Origin: Euzebya tangerina
GTDB lineage: Bacteria; Actinomycetota; Nitriliruptoria; Euzebyales; Euzebyaceae
Assembly: GCF_003074135.1 (NCBI RefSeq)
Contig: NZ_PPDK01000003.1
Span: forward strand, 124,001-188,000
Direction of reading: 5' to 3'
DNA: 64,000 bases
Shown one piece after another: positions 17,515-29,434 of the stretch. Within the stretch, counting starts at the first letter, position 1, and each line of letters opens with the position of its first letter. Made by a program: the position numbers and the translations under genes. The notes under the pieces were generated by a model. That model was not told the DNA's origin. It did not search any database and saw only the letters and a list, made by a program, of their open reading frames with translations.

Positions 17515-18999
17515 CTAGTCGTGGACGGGCCAGGTGTGGACGGGCTCGCCCGCCTCACTGAGCCTGGCGTACCGGGACGTCACCCCGACCGCGGCCTGGG
17601 ACTTCGTCATCCCGTGGTCCTCGGTGAGGTGGCGGTGCACGGCGATCTGCCAGGTCGCACCGTTCTGCTTGGCCAGCACCCGGTCCTCGATCACCCCGAG
17701 ATAGCGGGAGATGTCGGCCTCGTCGATCTGCCACGTCTCGAGGCCACGACGGGCGAGCGGCAGCAAGTGCCGCAACACCAGCTCGGTGGCGCTGACGTAT
17801 CCGAGGTCGGGCCAGTACAGCTGCGCCGTCAGGCCGAACTGGGCCGCGGTGTAGAAGTTCTCCTCCGCCGCCGCGAAGCTCATCTCCGGCCAGATCGGCG
17901 CCTGAGTGTCTGCGAGGCCCGCCAGCAACCCGTAGTAGAACACGATGTTCGCCGCGCAGTCGATCACGGTCGGGCCGGCGGGCAGCACACGATTCTCGAT
18001 GCGCAGGTGCGGTCGGCCACCGGCGATGTCGTAGACCGGCCGGTTCCAGCGGTAGATGGTGCCGTTGTGAAGCGTCAGCTCCTCCAGCTTCGGGATGTCC
18101 CCGCTGGCCAGGATGGCGTCCAGGTCGGTCGGCTCGGTGATCGGCAGGAGGGAGGGGAAGAAGCGGACGTTCTCCTCGAACAGCTCGACCACACCACCGG
18201 TCAGCCAGCGCTCGCCGAACCACACCCGCGGCCGCACACCCTGCTCCATCAGCTCCTCGGTCCGGGTGTCCGTGGCCTGGGTGAACAGCGCGATGCGGGT
18301 CTCGTGGTGCAGTTGCTTGCCCAGGAAGAACGGCGAGTTGGCGCCAACGCTGACCAGCGGCCCCGACAGGACCTGCGCGGCGTTGAAGTAGCGGGAGAAG
18401 TCGTCGGGGTCCACCTGGAGGTGCATCTGCATCGACGTGCACGCGGCTTCGAAGACGATGGAGTTGGTGACCGTCGAGAGGGTCTCATCACCCTCGATGT
18501 GGATCACGAAGTCCTCACCGCGGGCCGCCAGGATCGTCTTGTTCAGCGCTTCGTAGCGGGGATTGATCGAAAGGTTCTGCTCGGTGATGTCGAAGTCGGT
18601 CAAGGTCGGCAGGATGCCGATGATCATGACCCGGGCGTCGAAGTCCCGTGCCTTGGTCGACGCGCGGGTGAGGGACTGCCGCAGCTCGTCCTCCACGTGG
18701 GTGAAGCAGTCGGCGATGATCGTCCGGGGCGGCGTGGCGAACTCCATGTTGAACTGAGCCAGTTCGGTCTGGAACTCGGGAGATGGCAGGGTGCCCAGGA
18801 CCTCGGCGTTGATCGGGAGGACCTGGCACTCCTCGTCGGTGATGTAGATCTCCAGCTCGACCCCGAGGGTGCGCCGCCCCGTCGAGAACCGGCCCTCGTC
18901 CATCAGCTGCTGCAACGCCTGGACAGACGCCTTCACCTTCTCGCGGTACAGCCGACGGTCTTCGCGGGTGAACTGAATGGTCTCGATGTCGCGGCCCAT
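17515..18999 (-). CDS. Glutamate-cysteine ligase family 2 (GCS2) protein
   Basis: 494-residue ATP-dependent ligase with the GCS2 fold. The N-terminal LGVELEIYI metal-binding segment (about residues 45-53), FNMEFATPPR, and the middle block SMQMHLQV are characteristic. GCS2 enzymes join the gamma- or alpha-carboxyl of glutamate to an amine; since mycothiol rather than glutathione is expected here, the amine may not be cysteine. It forms a probable operon with the M14-like hydrolase downstream. Confidence 0.88.
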   Translation of the reverse strand: MGRDIETIQFTREDRRLYREKVKASVQALQQLMDEGRFSTGRRTLGVELEIYITDEECQVLPINAEVLGTLPSPEFQTELAQFNMEFATPPRTIIADCFTHVEDELRQSLTRASTKARDFDARVMIIGILPTLTDFDITEQNLSINPRYEALNKTILAARGEDFVIHIEGDETLSTVTNSIVFEAACTSMQMHLQVDPDDFSRYFNAAQVLSGPLVSVGANSPFFLGKQLHHETRIALFTQATDTRTEELMEQGVRPRVWFGERWLTGGVVELFEENVRFFPSLLPITEPTDLDAILASGDIPKLEELTLHNGTIYRWNRPVYDIAGGRPHLRIENRVLPAGPTVIDCAANIVFYYGLLAGLADTQAPIWPEMSFAAAEENFYTAAQFGLTAQLYWPDLGYVSATELVLRHLLPLARRGLETWQIDEADISRYLGVIEDRVLAKQNGATWQIAVHRHLTEDHGMTKSQAAVGVTSRYARLSEAGEPVHTWPVHD

Positions 19000-19094
19000 C
19001 CGGGCTCCTCACTGACGGACTGTTCAGGGTCCTGTCGCGCCGGCACCCTGGGGACGCGAGCAGTCTAGTTGCCCGGCATCGGGACCATGGGAAA

Positions 19095-19122
19095 CCCCCG
19101 GACGCTGGGCTGGCGCCGGGGG
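19095..19122 (-). terminator. Probable intrinsic terminator after csbD-like gene
   Basis: CCCCCGG (19095-19101) and CCGGGGG (19116-19122) form a 7-bp GC stem. On the minus strand it is followed by TTTCCC. It lies 28 bases past the csbD-like stop. Confidence 0.55.
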
Positions 19123-19149
19123 CAGGTGAGGACGGTGAGCGAGTCGGGG

Positions 19150-19323
19150 CTAGTCCTTCAGCTTGTCGACCTTGTCCTTGTTCTTCTCGTCGAGATCTTC
19201 CTTGATGTCGGCGGCGGCCTGGTCCTCCTGGCCCTCCTTCTTGAGGTCCTCGTCCCCGGTGAGACTCCCCACTGCCTCCTTCACTCGGCCCTTGACTTCA
19301 TCCTTGTCGGCTTCGTTGGCCAC
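19150..19323 (-). CDS. CsbD family stress protein
   Basis: 57-residue, very charged small protein of the CsbD family, typically induced by general stress. The pattern VKGRVKEAVGSLTGDEDLKKEG is diagnostic. The GTG at 19323 is chosen because GAGGAG sits eight bases before it, whereas it abuts the alternative GTG at 19332. A terminator-like hairpin follows. The molecular function of CsbD is unknown. Confidence 0.88.
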   Translation of the reverse strand: MANEADKDEVKGRVKEAVGSLTGDEDLKKEGQEDQAAADIKEDLDEKNKDKVDKLKD

Positions 19324-19438
19324 GTCGGTCACTCCTCGGCTGTCTGGTGTTGGCTGGTCAACAAGACCTTTGACCGCAGACGCTGTGCTGAAACGCGGTC
19401 AGACGCCGTTCGGGGTGCGGGACTAGGATTCAAGTGCA

Positions 19439-19939
19439 ATGACGTCGATGACGGTGAGCGCGGCCGGCGAGGTGTCCGCCGACCGGCTCTGGACCCTGCT
19501 GGCGACACCGGCCTGCTGGCCGGCCTGGGCGCCGCACATGCGTCACGTGTCACGTCCAGCTGCCGCCGGAGCCCCGGCGGCCGTCACCGTCGGCCAGCGG
19601 CTGGAGATCCACACGATCGCGCCGCTGGTCCGGGTTCCGGTCGAGGTCACGGCCGTCGAGGAAGGCGTCTCGTGGGTCATGGCGGCCCATCTGCCGCTCG
19701 GGACCATCCACTCCGGCCATCGGATCGCCGCCCCTGATGACGCCGCCCCTGATGACGCCGCCCGTGATGGTGCCGCCGAGGTGACGGTGACCATCACCTG
19801 GGACGGGCCGGCGCTGCCCGGTCGGGTGCTGCTCGCGGCCTACCGGCCCGTGGCGCTGCTCTCGGTCCGACGACTGCTCGAGCTGGCCGGCTCGGAGCAG
19901 GATGGCGCGAAGACCGCCGTGCAGCGCCTGTGTCTGTGA
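19439..19939 (+). CDS. SRPBCC family protein
   Basis: 166-residue START-like protein (VSADRLWTLLATPACWPAWAPH at the start; WVMAAHLPLGTIHSGH mid-chain). A 15-bp sequence is repeated three times at 19727-19771, giving an Asp/Ala-rich insertion (APDDA, APDDA, ARDGA) in a surface loop. The MaoC gene starts 13 bases downstream, suggesting co-transcription. The ligand is unknown. Confidence 0.75.
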   Translation: MTSMTVSAAGEVSADRLWTLLATPACWPAWAPHMRHVSRPAAAGAPAAVTVGQRLEIHTIAPLVRVPVEVTAVEEGVSWVMAAHLPLGTIHSGHRIAAPDDAAPDDAARDGAAEVTVTITWDGPALPGRVLLAAYRPVALLSVRRLLELAGSEQDGAKTAVQRLCL

Positions 19940-19952
19940 GAGGATCCCCACC

Positions 19953-20423
19953 ATGAGCACCGCAGCAGCCCCCGTGACCACGATCGCCATGGACGACCTT
20001 CCGTCGTTGATCGGCACGGAACTCGGCCCCACGGCGTGGCGGGACGTCACCCAAGAGGACGTGGACACCTTCGCCGATGTGACCGGTGACCACCAGTGGA
20101 TCCACATCGACCCGGAACGAGCGGCCGAGGGACCGTTCGGCCAGACCATCGCGCACGGGTTCCTGACCCTCTCCCTGGTCTCGGTGCTGATCGGCGGGCT
20201 GCTCGAGGTCACCGGCTCCTCCCTGACCGTCAACTACGGGCTCAACAAGGTCAGGTTCCCCGCCCCGGTGCCCGTCGGGACGGCCGTGCGGGCCACCGGT
20301 GTGCTGACCAGTGTGGAGGAGATCACCGGCGGCCTGCAGGGGATCGTGAACCTCACGATCGAGCGCGACGGTGGGACCAAACCGGTCTGTGTCGCCGAGG
20401 TCGTGTTCCGCTACTACGCCTGA
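19953..20423 (+). CDS. MaoC-like (R)-specific enoyl-CoA hydratase
   Basis: 156-residue hot-dog-fold dehydratase hydrating trans-2-enoyl-CoA to (R)-3-hydroxyacyl-CoA. The catalytic Asp and His lie in ADVTGDHQWIHIDPERA, and IAHGFLTLSLVSVL forms the central helix; VNYGLNKVRFPAPVPVG is typical of the R-hydratase branch. The role may be in beta-oxidation or hydroxyacyl supply. The ATG is at 19953. Confidence 0.92.
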   Translation: MSTAAAPVTTIAMDDLPSLIGTELGPTAWRDVTQEDVDTFADVTGDHQWIHIDPERAAEGPFGQTIAHGFLTLSLVSVLIGGLLEVTGSSLTVNYGLNKVRFPAPVPVGTAVRATGVLTSVEEITGGLQGIVNLTIERDGGTKPVCVAEVVFRYYA

Positions 20424-20463
20424 CCATCCTGCCTGGCCCCGTCGATCCGCAGACTCACGCCGC

Positions 20464-21957
20464 TCAGAGGAACGCGGTCTCCTCGAAGCTCCGCAGCTTC
20501 CTCGAGTGCAGCCGCTCGAGCGGCATGTCCCGCAGCGACTCGAGCGCTCTGATGCCGATCAGCAGGTGCCGACTGACCTGGGTCCGGTAGAACGAGGTGG
20601 CCATGCCCGGCAGCTTCAACTCGCCGTGGAGCGGCTTGTCGCTGACGCACAGCAGGGTGCCGTAGGGCACGCGGAACCGGAAGCCGTTCGCCGCGATCGT
20701 GGCCGACTCCATGTCCAGGGCCACGGCGCGCGACTGGGACAGGCGCTTGACCGGCCCGGCCTGCTCCCGCAGCTCCCAGTTGCGGTTGTCGATGGTGACG
20801 ACGGTTCCGGTCCGCATGATCCGCTTGAGTTCGTAGCCCTCGAGTTCGGTGACGTCGGCCACCGCCTCCTCGAGCGCCACCTGCACCTCGGCCAGCGCCG
20901 GGATCGGAACCCAGATCGGCAGGTCGTCGTCCAGCACGTGATCCTCGCGGAGGTAGGCGTGGGCCAGCACGTAGTCGCCGAGGGATTGGGAGTTCCGCAG
21001 GCCGGCGCAGTGGCCGACCATCAACCACGCGTGCGGGCGCAGGACCGCGATGTGGTCCGTTGCGGTCTTGGCGTTCGAGGGGCCGACGCCGATGTTGACC
21101 AAGGTGATCCCCTGCCCTCCCGCACGGGTCAGGTGGTAGGTCGGCATCTGCGGCAGCTTCGGCGGATCGACCAGCGGCGCCTCAGGATCCTCCACGGTGA
21201 CGCGCTGTCCCGCCGGACCGACCAACTCCTGGTAGCCCGCTGCCGGATCCCGCAGTGCCTCGCGGCCGTAGGCCAGGAACTCCTCCAGATAGAACTGGTA
21301 GTTGGTGAAGATCACGTGGTTCTGGAAGTCGGTGGCGTCGGTTGCGGTGTAGTGCGTCAGGCGGGCCAGCGAGTAGTCGACGCGCTGCGCCGTGAACGGT
21401 GCCAGTGGGCGCGTGCCGTCCGGAGCCGCCGCGGCCTCGCCGTTGACGATGGCGTCGTTGGTGACGTCGAGGTTGGGGACGTCGAACACGTCCCGGATCA
21501 GGAACGGCAGCACCCCGTCCTGGGGCACCGTCAGATCGGTGTGGTCGAGGAGGGCGAAGTGGATGGGGATGGGCGTCTGCGACGGCCCGACCTGCACCGG
21601 CACGTCGTGGGACCGGACCAGCAACTCGATCTGCTGGGTCAGGTAGTTGGCGAACAGATCGGGCCGGGTGATCGTGGCGGCGTACACGCCGGGCTCGGCC
21701 ACGTGCCCGAAGGACAGTCGATTGTCCGTCCGCGCGAAGCTCGTCGTCGCGATGCGGATCTCGGGGTAGAAGGCGCGGAAGCGGCACTGTGGCGTCGCGC
21801 CGGTGAGTGCGTCGGAGAACCGCTCCTGCAGGAACGTCGTTGCCTCGCGGTACAGGCGCTGCAACTCGGCCACAGCCTCCGCCGCATCGGTGAAGCGCGT
21901 CGGCTCGGATTCCTCGGGCGAGCAGGTTGGCGGGTCGGGCAGCATGGCCCACAGCAT
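20464..21957 (-). CDS. amn: AMP nucleosidase
   Basis: 497-residue enzyme cleaving AMP to adenine and ribose 5-phosphate. The N-terminal AMP-nucleosidase-specific domain precedes a nucleoside-phosphorylase-like catalytic domain containing ITLVNIGVGPSNAKTATDHI, MVGHCAGLR, and the purine-site region ALDMESATIAANGFRFRVP. Length is close to E. coli Amn (about 484). The ATG at 21957 is favoured; a further in-frame extension to 22002 and an ATG at 21945 are possible. Confidence 0.93.
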   Translation of the reverse strand: MLWAMLPDPPTCSPEESEPTRFTDAAEAVAELQRLYREATTFLQERFSDALTGATPQCRFRAFYPEIRIATTSFARTDNRLSFGHVAEPGVYAATITRPDLFANYLTQQIELLVRSHDVPVQVGPSQTPIPIHFALLDHTDLTVPQDGVLPFLIRDVFDVPNLDVTNDAIVNGEAAAAPDGTRPLAPFTAQRVDYSLARLTHYTATDATDFQNHVIFTNYQFYLEEFLAYGREALRDPAAGYQELVGPAGQRVTVEDPEAPLVDPPKLPQMPTYHLTRAGGQGITLVNIGVGPSNAKTATDHIAVLRPHAWLMVGHCAGLRNSQSLGDYVLAHAYLREDHVLDDDLPIWVPIPALAEVQVALEEAVADVTELEGYELKRIMRTGTVVTIDNRNWELREQAGPVKRLSQSRAVALDMESATIAANGFRFRVPYGTLLCVSDKPLHGELKLPGMATSFYRTQVSRHLLIGIRALESLRDMPLERLHSRKLRSFEETAFL

Positions 21958-22100
21958 GCCCGACCGTGCACGGCCGGTGCGGCGGGATTCCGTCGCACAC
22001 ACCGCGCTGGCTCTAGGCTTGGACAGCTATCGACGTCGACCTGATCACGCTGCCCCGAACCCGCCGGGATCCGCGAAAGGCGGTTGCCCAACGCATCGGG

Positions 22101-23048
22101 TTGGCTGTGAGCCTGCTCGTGTTCATCGCCGTCGTCGTCTACCTCGGCCGCGACGGGTACGTCGATGCCGAGGGTGGGCCCCTGAGCTTCCTGGACACGC
22201 TCTACTACGCCTCGGTCACGGTCACGACCACCGGGTACGGCGACATCTCCGCCGTGACACCCGTCACGCGACTTGCCGCTCTCGTCCTGATCACCCCGGC
22301 CCGCATCCTCTTCCTGATCCTGGTGGTCGGCACCACCGTGGAGATCCTGACCGAGCAGTACCGACAGCTACTGGCAACCCGCCGCTGGAGACGACGCGTG
22401 AACGATCACACCCTGGTCTGTGGATACGGCTCGACCGGTCGCAGCGCCACCGCCGCCCTGCTGGCCGACGGGGTCGCACCGGATGGCATCGTCGTGGTCG
22501 ACACCAACTCCCTGGCGGTGGAGGAGGCGGCGTTGGCCGGGTTCACCGCCATCAAGGGGGATGCGTCCCGGGTGGCGGTCCTCGAGCAGGCGGCCGTGGA
22601 GCGCGCCGACTCCGTCATCGTCACGCCGAACCGGGACGACACCGCCGTCCTGGTCACCCTGACCGCACGCGAACTGAACCCCGACGCCCACATCGTGGTG
22701 ACGGTGAAGGAACGGGAGAACGTCCATCTGCTGGAGCAGAGCGGCGCCAACTCGGTGATCGACCGCTCCGCCGCCGTGGGCCGCCTGCTGGGCCTGGCGA
22801 CACGGACCCCGCGGGCCCTGACGGTCATCGACGACCTGCTGGACGGCCGCAGCTCGCTCGAGCTCGCCGAGTTGGCTCCGGTCTCCGGGCCCGACGGGAG
22901 CCTGGAGGTTCCCTCCGGCGTGTCTGCCATCGAGATCATCCGAGGCTCCGAGCGGCTCCTGTACGGCTCGGTGGCCGGTTCCCTCCAGGCCGGCGACCGA
23001 CTGATCGTGGCGCGGCCCTGCGAACCTGCCGGAGCCAGCGACCCGTAG
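22101..23048 (+). CDS. Two-TM potassium channel with RCK (TrkA-N) domain
   Basis: About 315 residues. TM1 (about 3-16), pore with selectivity filter TTTGYGD (42-48) and TM2 (about 58-78) are followed by a Rossmann RCK domain (VCGYGSTGRSATAALLADG) and a TrkA-C-like tail. This is a ligand-gated K+ channel of the MthK/Kch type. The start is uncertain: TTG 22101 keeps all of TM1, GTG 22107 trims it, and the frame is open upstream to a TAG near 22014 with no standard start codon. No strong ribosome-binding site is seen. Confidence 0.88.
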   Translation: MAVSLLVFIAVVVYLGRDGYVDAEGGPLSFLDTLYYASVTVTTTGYGDISAVTPVTRLAALVLITPARILFLILVVGTTVEILTEQYRQLLATRRWRRRVNDHTLVCGYGSTGRSATAALLADGVAPDGIVVVDTNSLAVEEAALAGFTAIKGDASRVAVLEQAAVERADSVIVTPNRDDTAVLVTLTARELNPDAHIVVTVKERENVHLLEQSGANSVIDRSAAVGRLLGLATRTPRALTVIDDLLDGRSSLELAELAPVSGPDGSLEVPSGVSAIEIIRGSERLLYGSVAGSLQAGDRLIVARPCEPAGASDP

Positions 23049-23057
23049 GGCCCGCCA

Positions 23058-23651
23058 TCAGCCGGCGCCGGGTCGGAGGGTGTGAGGTGCTGGCATCTCG
23101 CCCTCGTCCCCGACGACGATCCACATGGAGAACGTGACCACGCTGTCACCGACGCAGCGGTAGGTGTGTCGATCGTGGGCTTGGAACACGAGGACGTCGT
23201 CCGCGGTGATCTCAGTCGAGCGGGGGCCGACCGTCACCTCCAACACGCCCGCCGACACCCGGATCGTCTCCGTCGTCCCCCGGGGGTGGGCTGCGCCGTC
23301 GAAGCGGTCGCCGGGCCGCAGCTGCCACTCCCACAACTCGACGCCGGCCGGGGGGTCCGTGCCGATCAGCAACTTGGCGCATGAGCCCGACTCGGTCGAC
23401 CACAGTGTGACCGCGTCACCCACCCGGCGCTGCTTCACCAGAGGGCCGGCCGGCGCCTCGATGAGGGTGGACAGGCCGACACCGAGGGTCTCCGACAGCG
23501 CACAGAGGGTCGCCACCGATGGATTGGAGCGCTGCTGCTCGATGGCCACCACAGTGCCCTTGGACAGACCGGATGCCGTGGCCAGGGCATCCTGGGACCA
23601 CCCCAGCGCCAGCCGATACCGCCGGGTGTTGGCGCCGATCACGTCGGCCAA
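23058..23651 (-). CDS. XRE family regulator with cupin sensor domain
   Basis: About 197 residues. An N-terminal XRE/HipB-type helix-turn-helix (about 5-60; LGWSQDALATASGLSKGTVVAIEQ) is joined to a C-terminal cupin (about 105-185). It is divergent from an EamA-type transporter and probably controls it. The start is uncertain: TTG 23651 is annotated, but a CTG at 23663 has a better-spaced GGGGGG Shine-Dalgarno and would give LDVDALADVIG, like homologues. Two identical-pattern operators lie in the intergenic region. Confidence 0.88.
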   Translation of the reverse strand: MADVIGANTRRYRLALGWSQDALATASGLSKGTVVAIEQQRSNPSVATLCALSETLGVGLSTLIEAPAGPLVKQRRVGDAVTLWSTESGSCAKLLIGTDPPAGVELWEWQLRPGDRFDGAAHPRGTTETIRVSAGVLEVTVGPRSTEITADDVLVFQAHDRHTYRCVGDSVVTFSMWIVVGDEGEMPAPHTLRPGAG

Positions 23652-23680
23652 CGCATCTACGTCCAGCGATCAACCCCCCT

Positions 23681-23696
23681 GGTCATTATTCTGACC
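23681..23696. promoter_or_regulatory. Operator 1 (GGTCA-N6-TGACC)
   Basis: The inverted repeat GGTCATTATTCTGACC lies just upstream of the XRE/cupin gene. It matches operator 2 in both arms and in the central A-T pair. It is inferred to be the binding site of the adjacent regulator. Confidence 0.65.
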
Positions 23697-23743
23697 GTCA
23701 GCACAGTAGAGTTGCCAGAAGGGCGTGGTTGGCGTACCGTCTC

Positions 23744-23759
23744 GGTCATCATGCTGACC
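23744..23759. promoter_or_regulatory. Operator 2 (GGTCA-N6-TGACC)
   Basis: GGTCATCATGCTGACC lies 14 bases before the EamA transporter start. It shares the arms GGTCA/TGACC and spacing with operator 1, 63 bp away centre to centre (about six helical turns). A dimer on each site could cooperate or loop. Confidence 0.65.
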
Positions 23760-23773
23760 GAAAGGCTACAACG

Positions 23774-24610
23774 GTGACCGCGATCCTGCTGGCTCTGGCA
23801 TCAGCCGGCACCTTCTCCGCTGCTGACTTCCTCGGAGGTCTGGCCAGTCGGAGAGCGGACGCCACCCCGGTGGCCCTGGTCTCGCAGGTCGTCGGCTTCG
23901 CCCTCCTCGCCGTCGGGCTGATCGTGCTGCCCGGCACGCCCTCGATCAGCGCATTCGCCTGGGGTGGCATCGCAGGGCTCGGTGGTGCCGGCGGGCTGAT
24001 CGCCTACTTCCGGGCCCTGTCGATCGGTGCCATGGGCCTCTCGGCACCGATGGCCTCGCTGGTCGGGGCCGTCCTGCCGGTCTCGGTCGGACTGCTGCTG
24101 GGCGAACGGCCGGGTCTGCTGGCCGTGGTCGGTGTGGGACTGGGGCTGGCCGCAACCGTGTTGGTCTCCCTCCCAAGCAGCCAGACACCCCGGGCGGAGG
24201 GCCAGCACACCGCCCTGCTGACCGCTGCGCTGGCCGGTGTGCTGTTCGGCCTGTTCTTCGTCGGACTGGACCAGGCGCCGGACGACTCTGGCCTGTGGCC
24301 ACTGGTCGGCGCCCGCATGACCGGCGTGGCGCTGATCGGTGGGTTGCTGGGCTTTCGGCGCGCCACCTTCCCCCGCGGCGCCGCCCTGCGGACGGCCATC
24401 CTCTCCGGAGCGCTGGACATGATCGCCAACATCCTCTTCCTGTTGGCGACGCGGGAAGGACTGCTGGTCCTGACGACTGCGATCACCAGCCTCTACCCAG
24501 TGGGGGTGGTCATCCTGGCGTGGGTCGTCCTGTCGGAGCGACTGGCCCGTTCCCAGGTCAGCGGGGTCGTGATGGCGCTGATGGCGACGGTGCTCATCGC
24601 GCTGCCCTGA
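23774..24610 (+). CDS. EamA/DMT family transporter
   Basis: 278-residue inner-membrane protein with about ten transmembrane helices in two EamA repeats (start SAGTFSAADFLGGLASR; second half from about 140). It resembles drug/metabolite exporters. The GTG at 23774 is close behind operator 2, so repression by the divergent XRE/cupin protein is likely. The substrate is unknown. Confidence 0.87.
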   Translation: MTAILLALASAGTFSAADFLGGLASRRADATPVALVSQVVGFALLAVGLIVLPGTPSISAFAWGGIAGLGGAGGLIAYFRALSIGAMGLSAPMASLVGAVLPVSVGLLLGERPGLLAVVGVGLGLAATVLVSLPSSQTPRAEGQHTALLTAALAGVLFGLFFVGLDQAPDDSGLWPLVGARMTGVALIGGLLGFRRATFPRGAALRTAILSGALDMIANILFLLATREGLLVLTTAITSLYPVGVVILAWVVLSERLARSQVSGVVMALMATVLIALP

Positions 24611-24639
24611 CCCCGCCGACTGCCGGGTACGGTCAGACC

Positions 24640-26739
<2,100 letters not shown>

Positions 26740-29390
26740 GGCGATCCGGCGGCGGTCACCGCCGTGGTCACGACGCCGGGACGGCCCTCCTGGGGGGAGC
26801 GGTCCACGGACACGGGGCGGCCCTCAACGGCTCTGGCGGTCCGTCGGCGCTGGTAGATCACCAACATGGCGGGCAGCACCCACAGCGTCGCAACCAGGCT
26901 GAGGAGCATGGCGTAGACGGTCACCAGGCCCAGACGTTGGAACGGCACGATCGACGCCACGGTCAGGACACCGAAGCCGAAGGTGGAGGTCGCGGCCGAA
27001 CCCGCCAACGCCGCCCCGGTGTGTCGAAGGGCTGAGCGGACGCCGTCCGCCACCGAGTCAGCTTCCTTCACGTCCTCCACGAAGCGCTCACCGAGGTGGA
27101 TGCAGAAGTCCACGCTCACGCCCACGATCAGCGCCGAGATGATGGCGGTCACGATGTCGAACGGGATGTCCGACAGGTACATCAGCCCGAAGACGCTGAG
27201 GGTGACGAACACGACCGGACTGAGCACGATGACGCCGAGGAGCCACTCGCCCGACCGGAGCCCGTAGACCAGGGCCAGCAACAGCATCACGATCCCGAGC
27301 GTTGCGATCAGACCGACGACGACGGAGTCCGCGAGCAGCGCCGTGACATCGTCGGAGATGATCTGCTGGGAGGTGACGACCGCGGAGGCGCCCGCCGAGC
27401 GGGCCGGCTCGACCGCGGCATCCACGGCGTCGCGGATCTGCTCGCTGCCGACAACAGCGCTCTGCGTGCGCGCGGAGACCCTGATCGCGGCGTCGCCCGT
27501 GGTGTCGATGTCGACCGTGGCCGCGACCCCGGCGTCGACTCCGCTCAGCAGGGTGTAGATCGCAGCGACGTCAGCGTCCGCCGTCACCGTGCCCTCGGGT
27601 CGGAGACCGAGTTCCTGCGCCTCGGCGACAGCCTCGGTGACAGCGGGATCTGTCGATCGTTGCACCTGAGCGAGGGCTGTGACCGGTGTCCGGACATCCG
27701 CCGACGCGCCCGACTGGACGATCCCGTCGGCGCCGGCCAGCGCGTTCGGTACGTCGGCCAGCGAGTTGTGTAATTCGGGCGTCAGGACGTCAGGCCCGCT
27801 GATCAGCACCTCGGTGGTCTCACCCAGGCCGCCGTCGAAGTCCTCGTCGAGGATCTCGAACGCCCGAGCCGTGGATGATCCCTCGGGGAGGAACGCCGAG
27901 GTGTCGAACTCGACCGGGAGCTGGGTCAACCCCCACCCGCCCAGACCGGTCAGGACGACGGCCACCCCGACGATCACACCCGGGAACCGGGTGATCGGAC
28001 CGACGCCAGCCGTTGCGAGGCGCGACAGCAGTGACGTCTCGCGTGGGGCCACCTCAGCGGTGACGTGGGGACGGCCTCGGCGACCTGCGAGTCGATCGAG
28101 CAGCAACCGTCCCGCAGGTACAACCGTTGCGGTCGTCAGGAAGACGGCAACGATGCCCGTCGTGGCGAGGATGCCGAGGTCACGGATGGACGGGACCGGG
28201 GAGACCAGGTTGGAGAGGAACCCGATCCCGGTGGTCAGCATCGACAGCAGCAGTGCCACCCCGACCGTCCGACCGATCCGCGCCGCCGCCTCGGTGGGGT
28301 CGAACCGCTGGAGGTCCTCCCGATACCGACTGTGCAGGTGGATCGAGTAGTCCACGCCGAGGGCCAGCAGGATGATCGGGACCACCTGGGTGGGCGGTGT
28401 CGCAACACCCACGACCCCGAGGTGGTCGGGGCCGAGCAGGACGCCGATGCCCTGGTTCCACACGATCGCGACCAGGACAGCTCCCATCGCAAGTCCGGTG
28501 TCGGCCGCCGTCCGACGAAGGGCGCCGAACCAGCTGAGCGCAGCACCGGTTCGTGCTCGGAGCACCAGCGCCAAGGTCACGATGATGACCAGCGCCGCGA
28601 TCCCGAACAGGCGAGCGATCTCACTGCCGAAGTCGTCATCAGGACTGGCCAGCAACGAGGTGGAGAAGGCGACGGCCTCGAGTGGGGTGTCCGCGTCCTC
28701 CAGACCCGCAACGAAGTCCTGTTGGGCCTGATTGAGTGCCGCGTCGTCAGCGAACGCAGCTTGGTCGATCTGCAGCAGCACGATCCCAGAGCTGGACGAC
28801 GTCGGATCCTCGCCCGACAGCAACTGCTGGACCAACGCCTCGGCGCCGCCCGGCGTCGCTGAGCCCCCGGGCTGCGCCGACAGACCGAGTTCCTGGTACC
28901 GATCGACCTCCTCGTCGCTCAGTGCCGACAGCTCCTCGCCCGACTGACGGGCCGCCTGCTCGGCGGGCAGCAGGAACGACTGCACGGCCTGCGGACCGGC
29001 CACACCCTCGCCCAACGTGTCCTGGGCCAGCTCGGTGACCGCTGCGACCGTCTCGGCCCCGTCGGCCGAGACGACATCGCCGCCCTCCTCAGCCGCGACG
29101 ACGACCTGGAGCACCGCCGTGGTCTCATCGGCGAAGCGGTCGGTCAGGACCTCCTGAGCCAGCACCTCCTCGGTGTCTGGCGAGAACGCAGAGGCGTCGT
29201 TGGAGATCTCGGACTGGCCGGCGTAGCCGGCGAGAACGAGGGTGAGCAGCGCGACCACGACAACGGTGAGCAGCGGGCGGCGCGAGACGAGTCGGGCGAG
29301 CGAGCGGGCGACAGCATCCATCAGGGGTCCTTGTGGTCAGGTGGCGAATCGATCCGGTTCGTCCGGACCTCCCTGATGGTCGACCCCGTA

Positions 29391-29434
29391 CCTGAAGGAG
29401 CCGAGCGAGCAATCTACGGACTTCCTAAGGACTT
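29391..29434 (-). promoter_or_regulatory. Response-regulator box before the MMPL gene
   Basis: Read on the plus strand, TCTACGGACTT (29413-29423) and CCTAAGGACTT (29424-29434) form an 11-bp direct repeat overlapping the histidine-kinase stop codon. A weaker copy CCTGAAGGAGC sits at 29391-29401, in the same 22-bp phase. The consensus matches the pair at 35656-35677. The site is 92-113 bases before the MMPL start. Confidence 0.6.
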
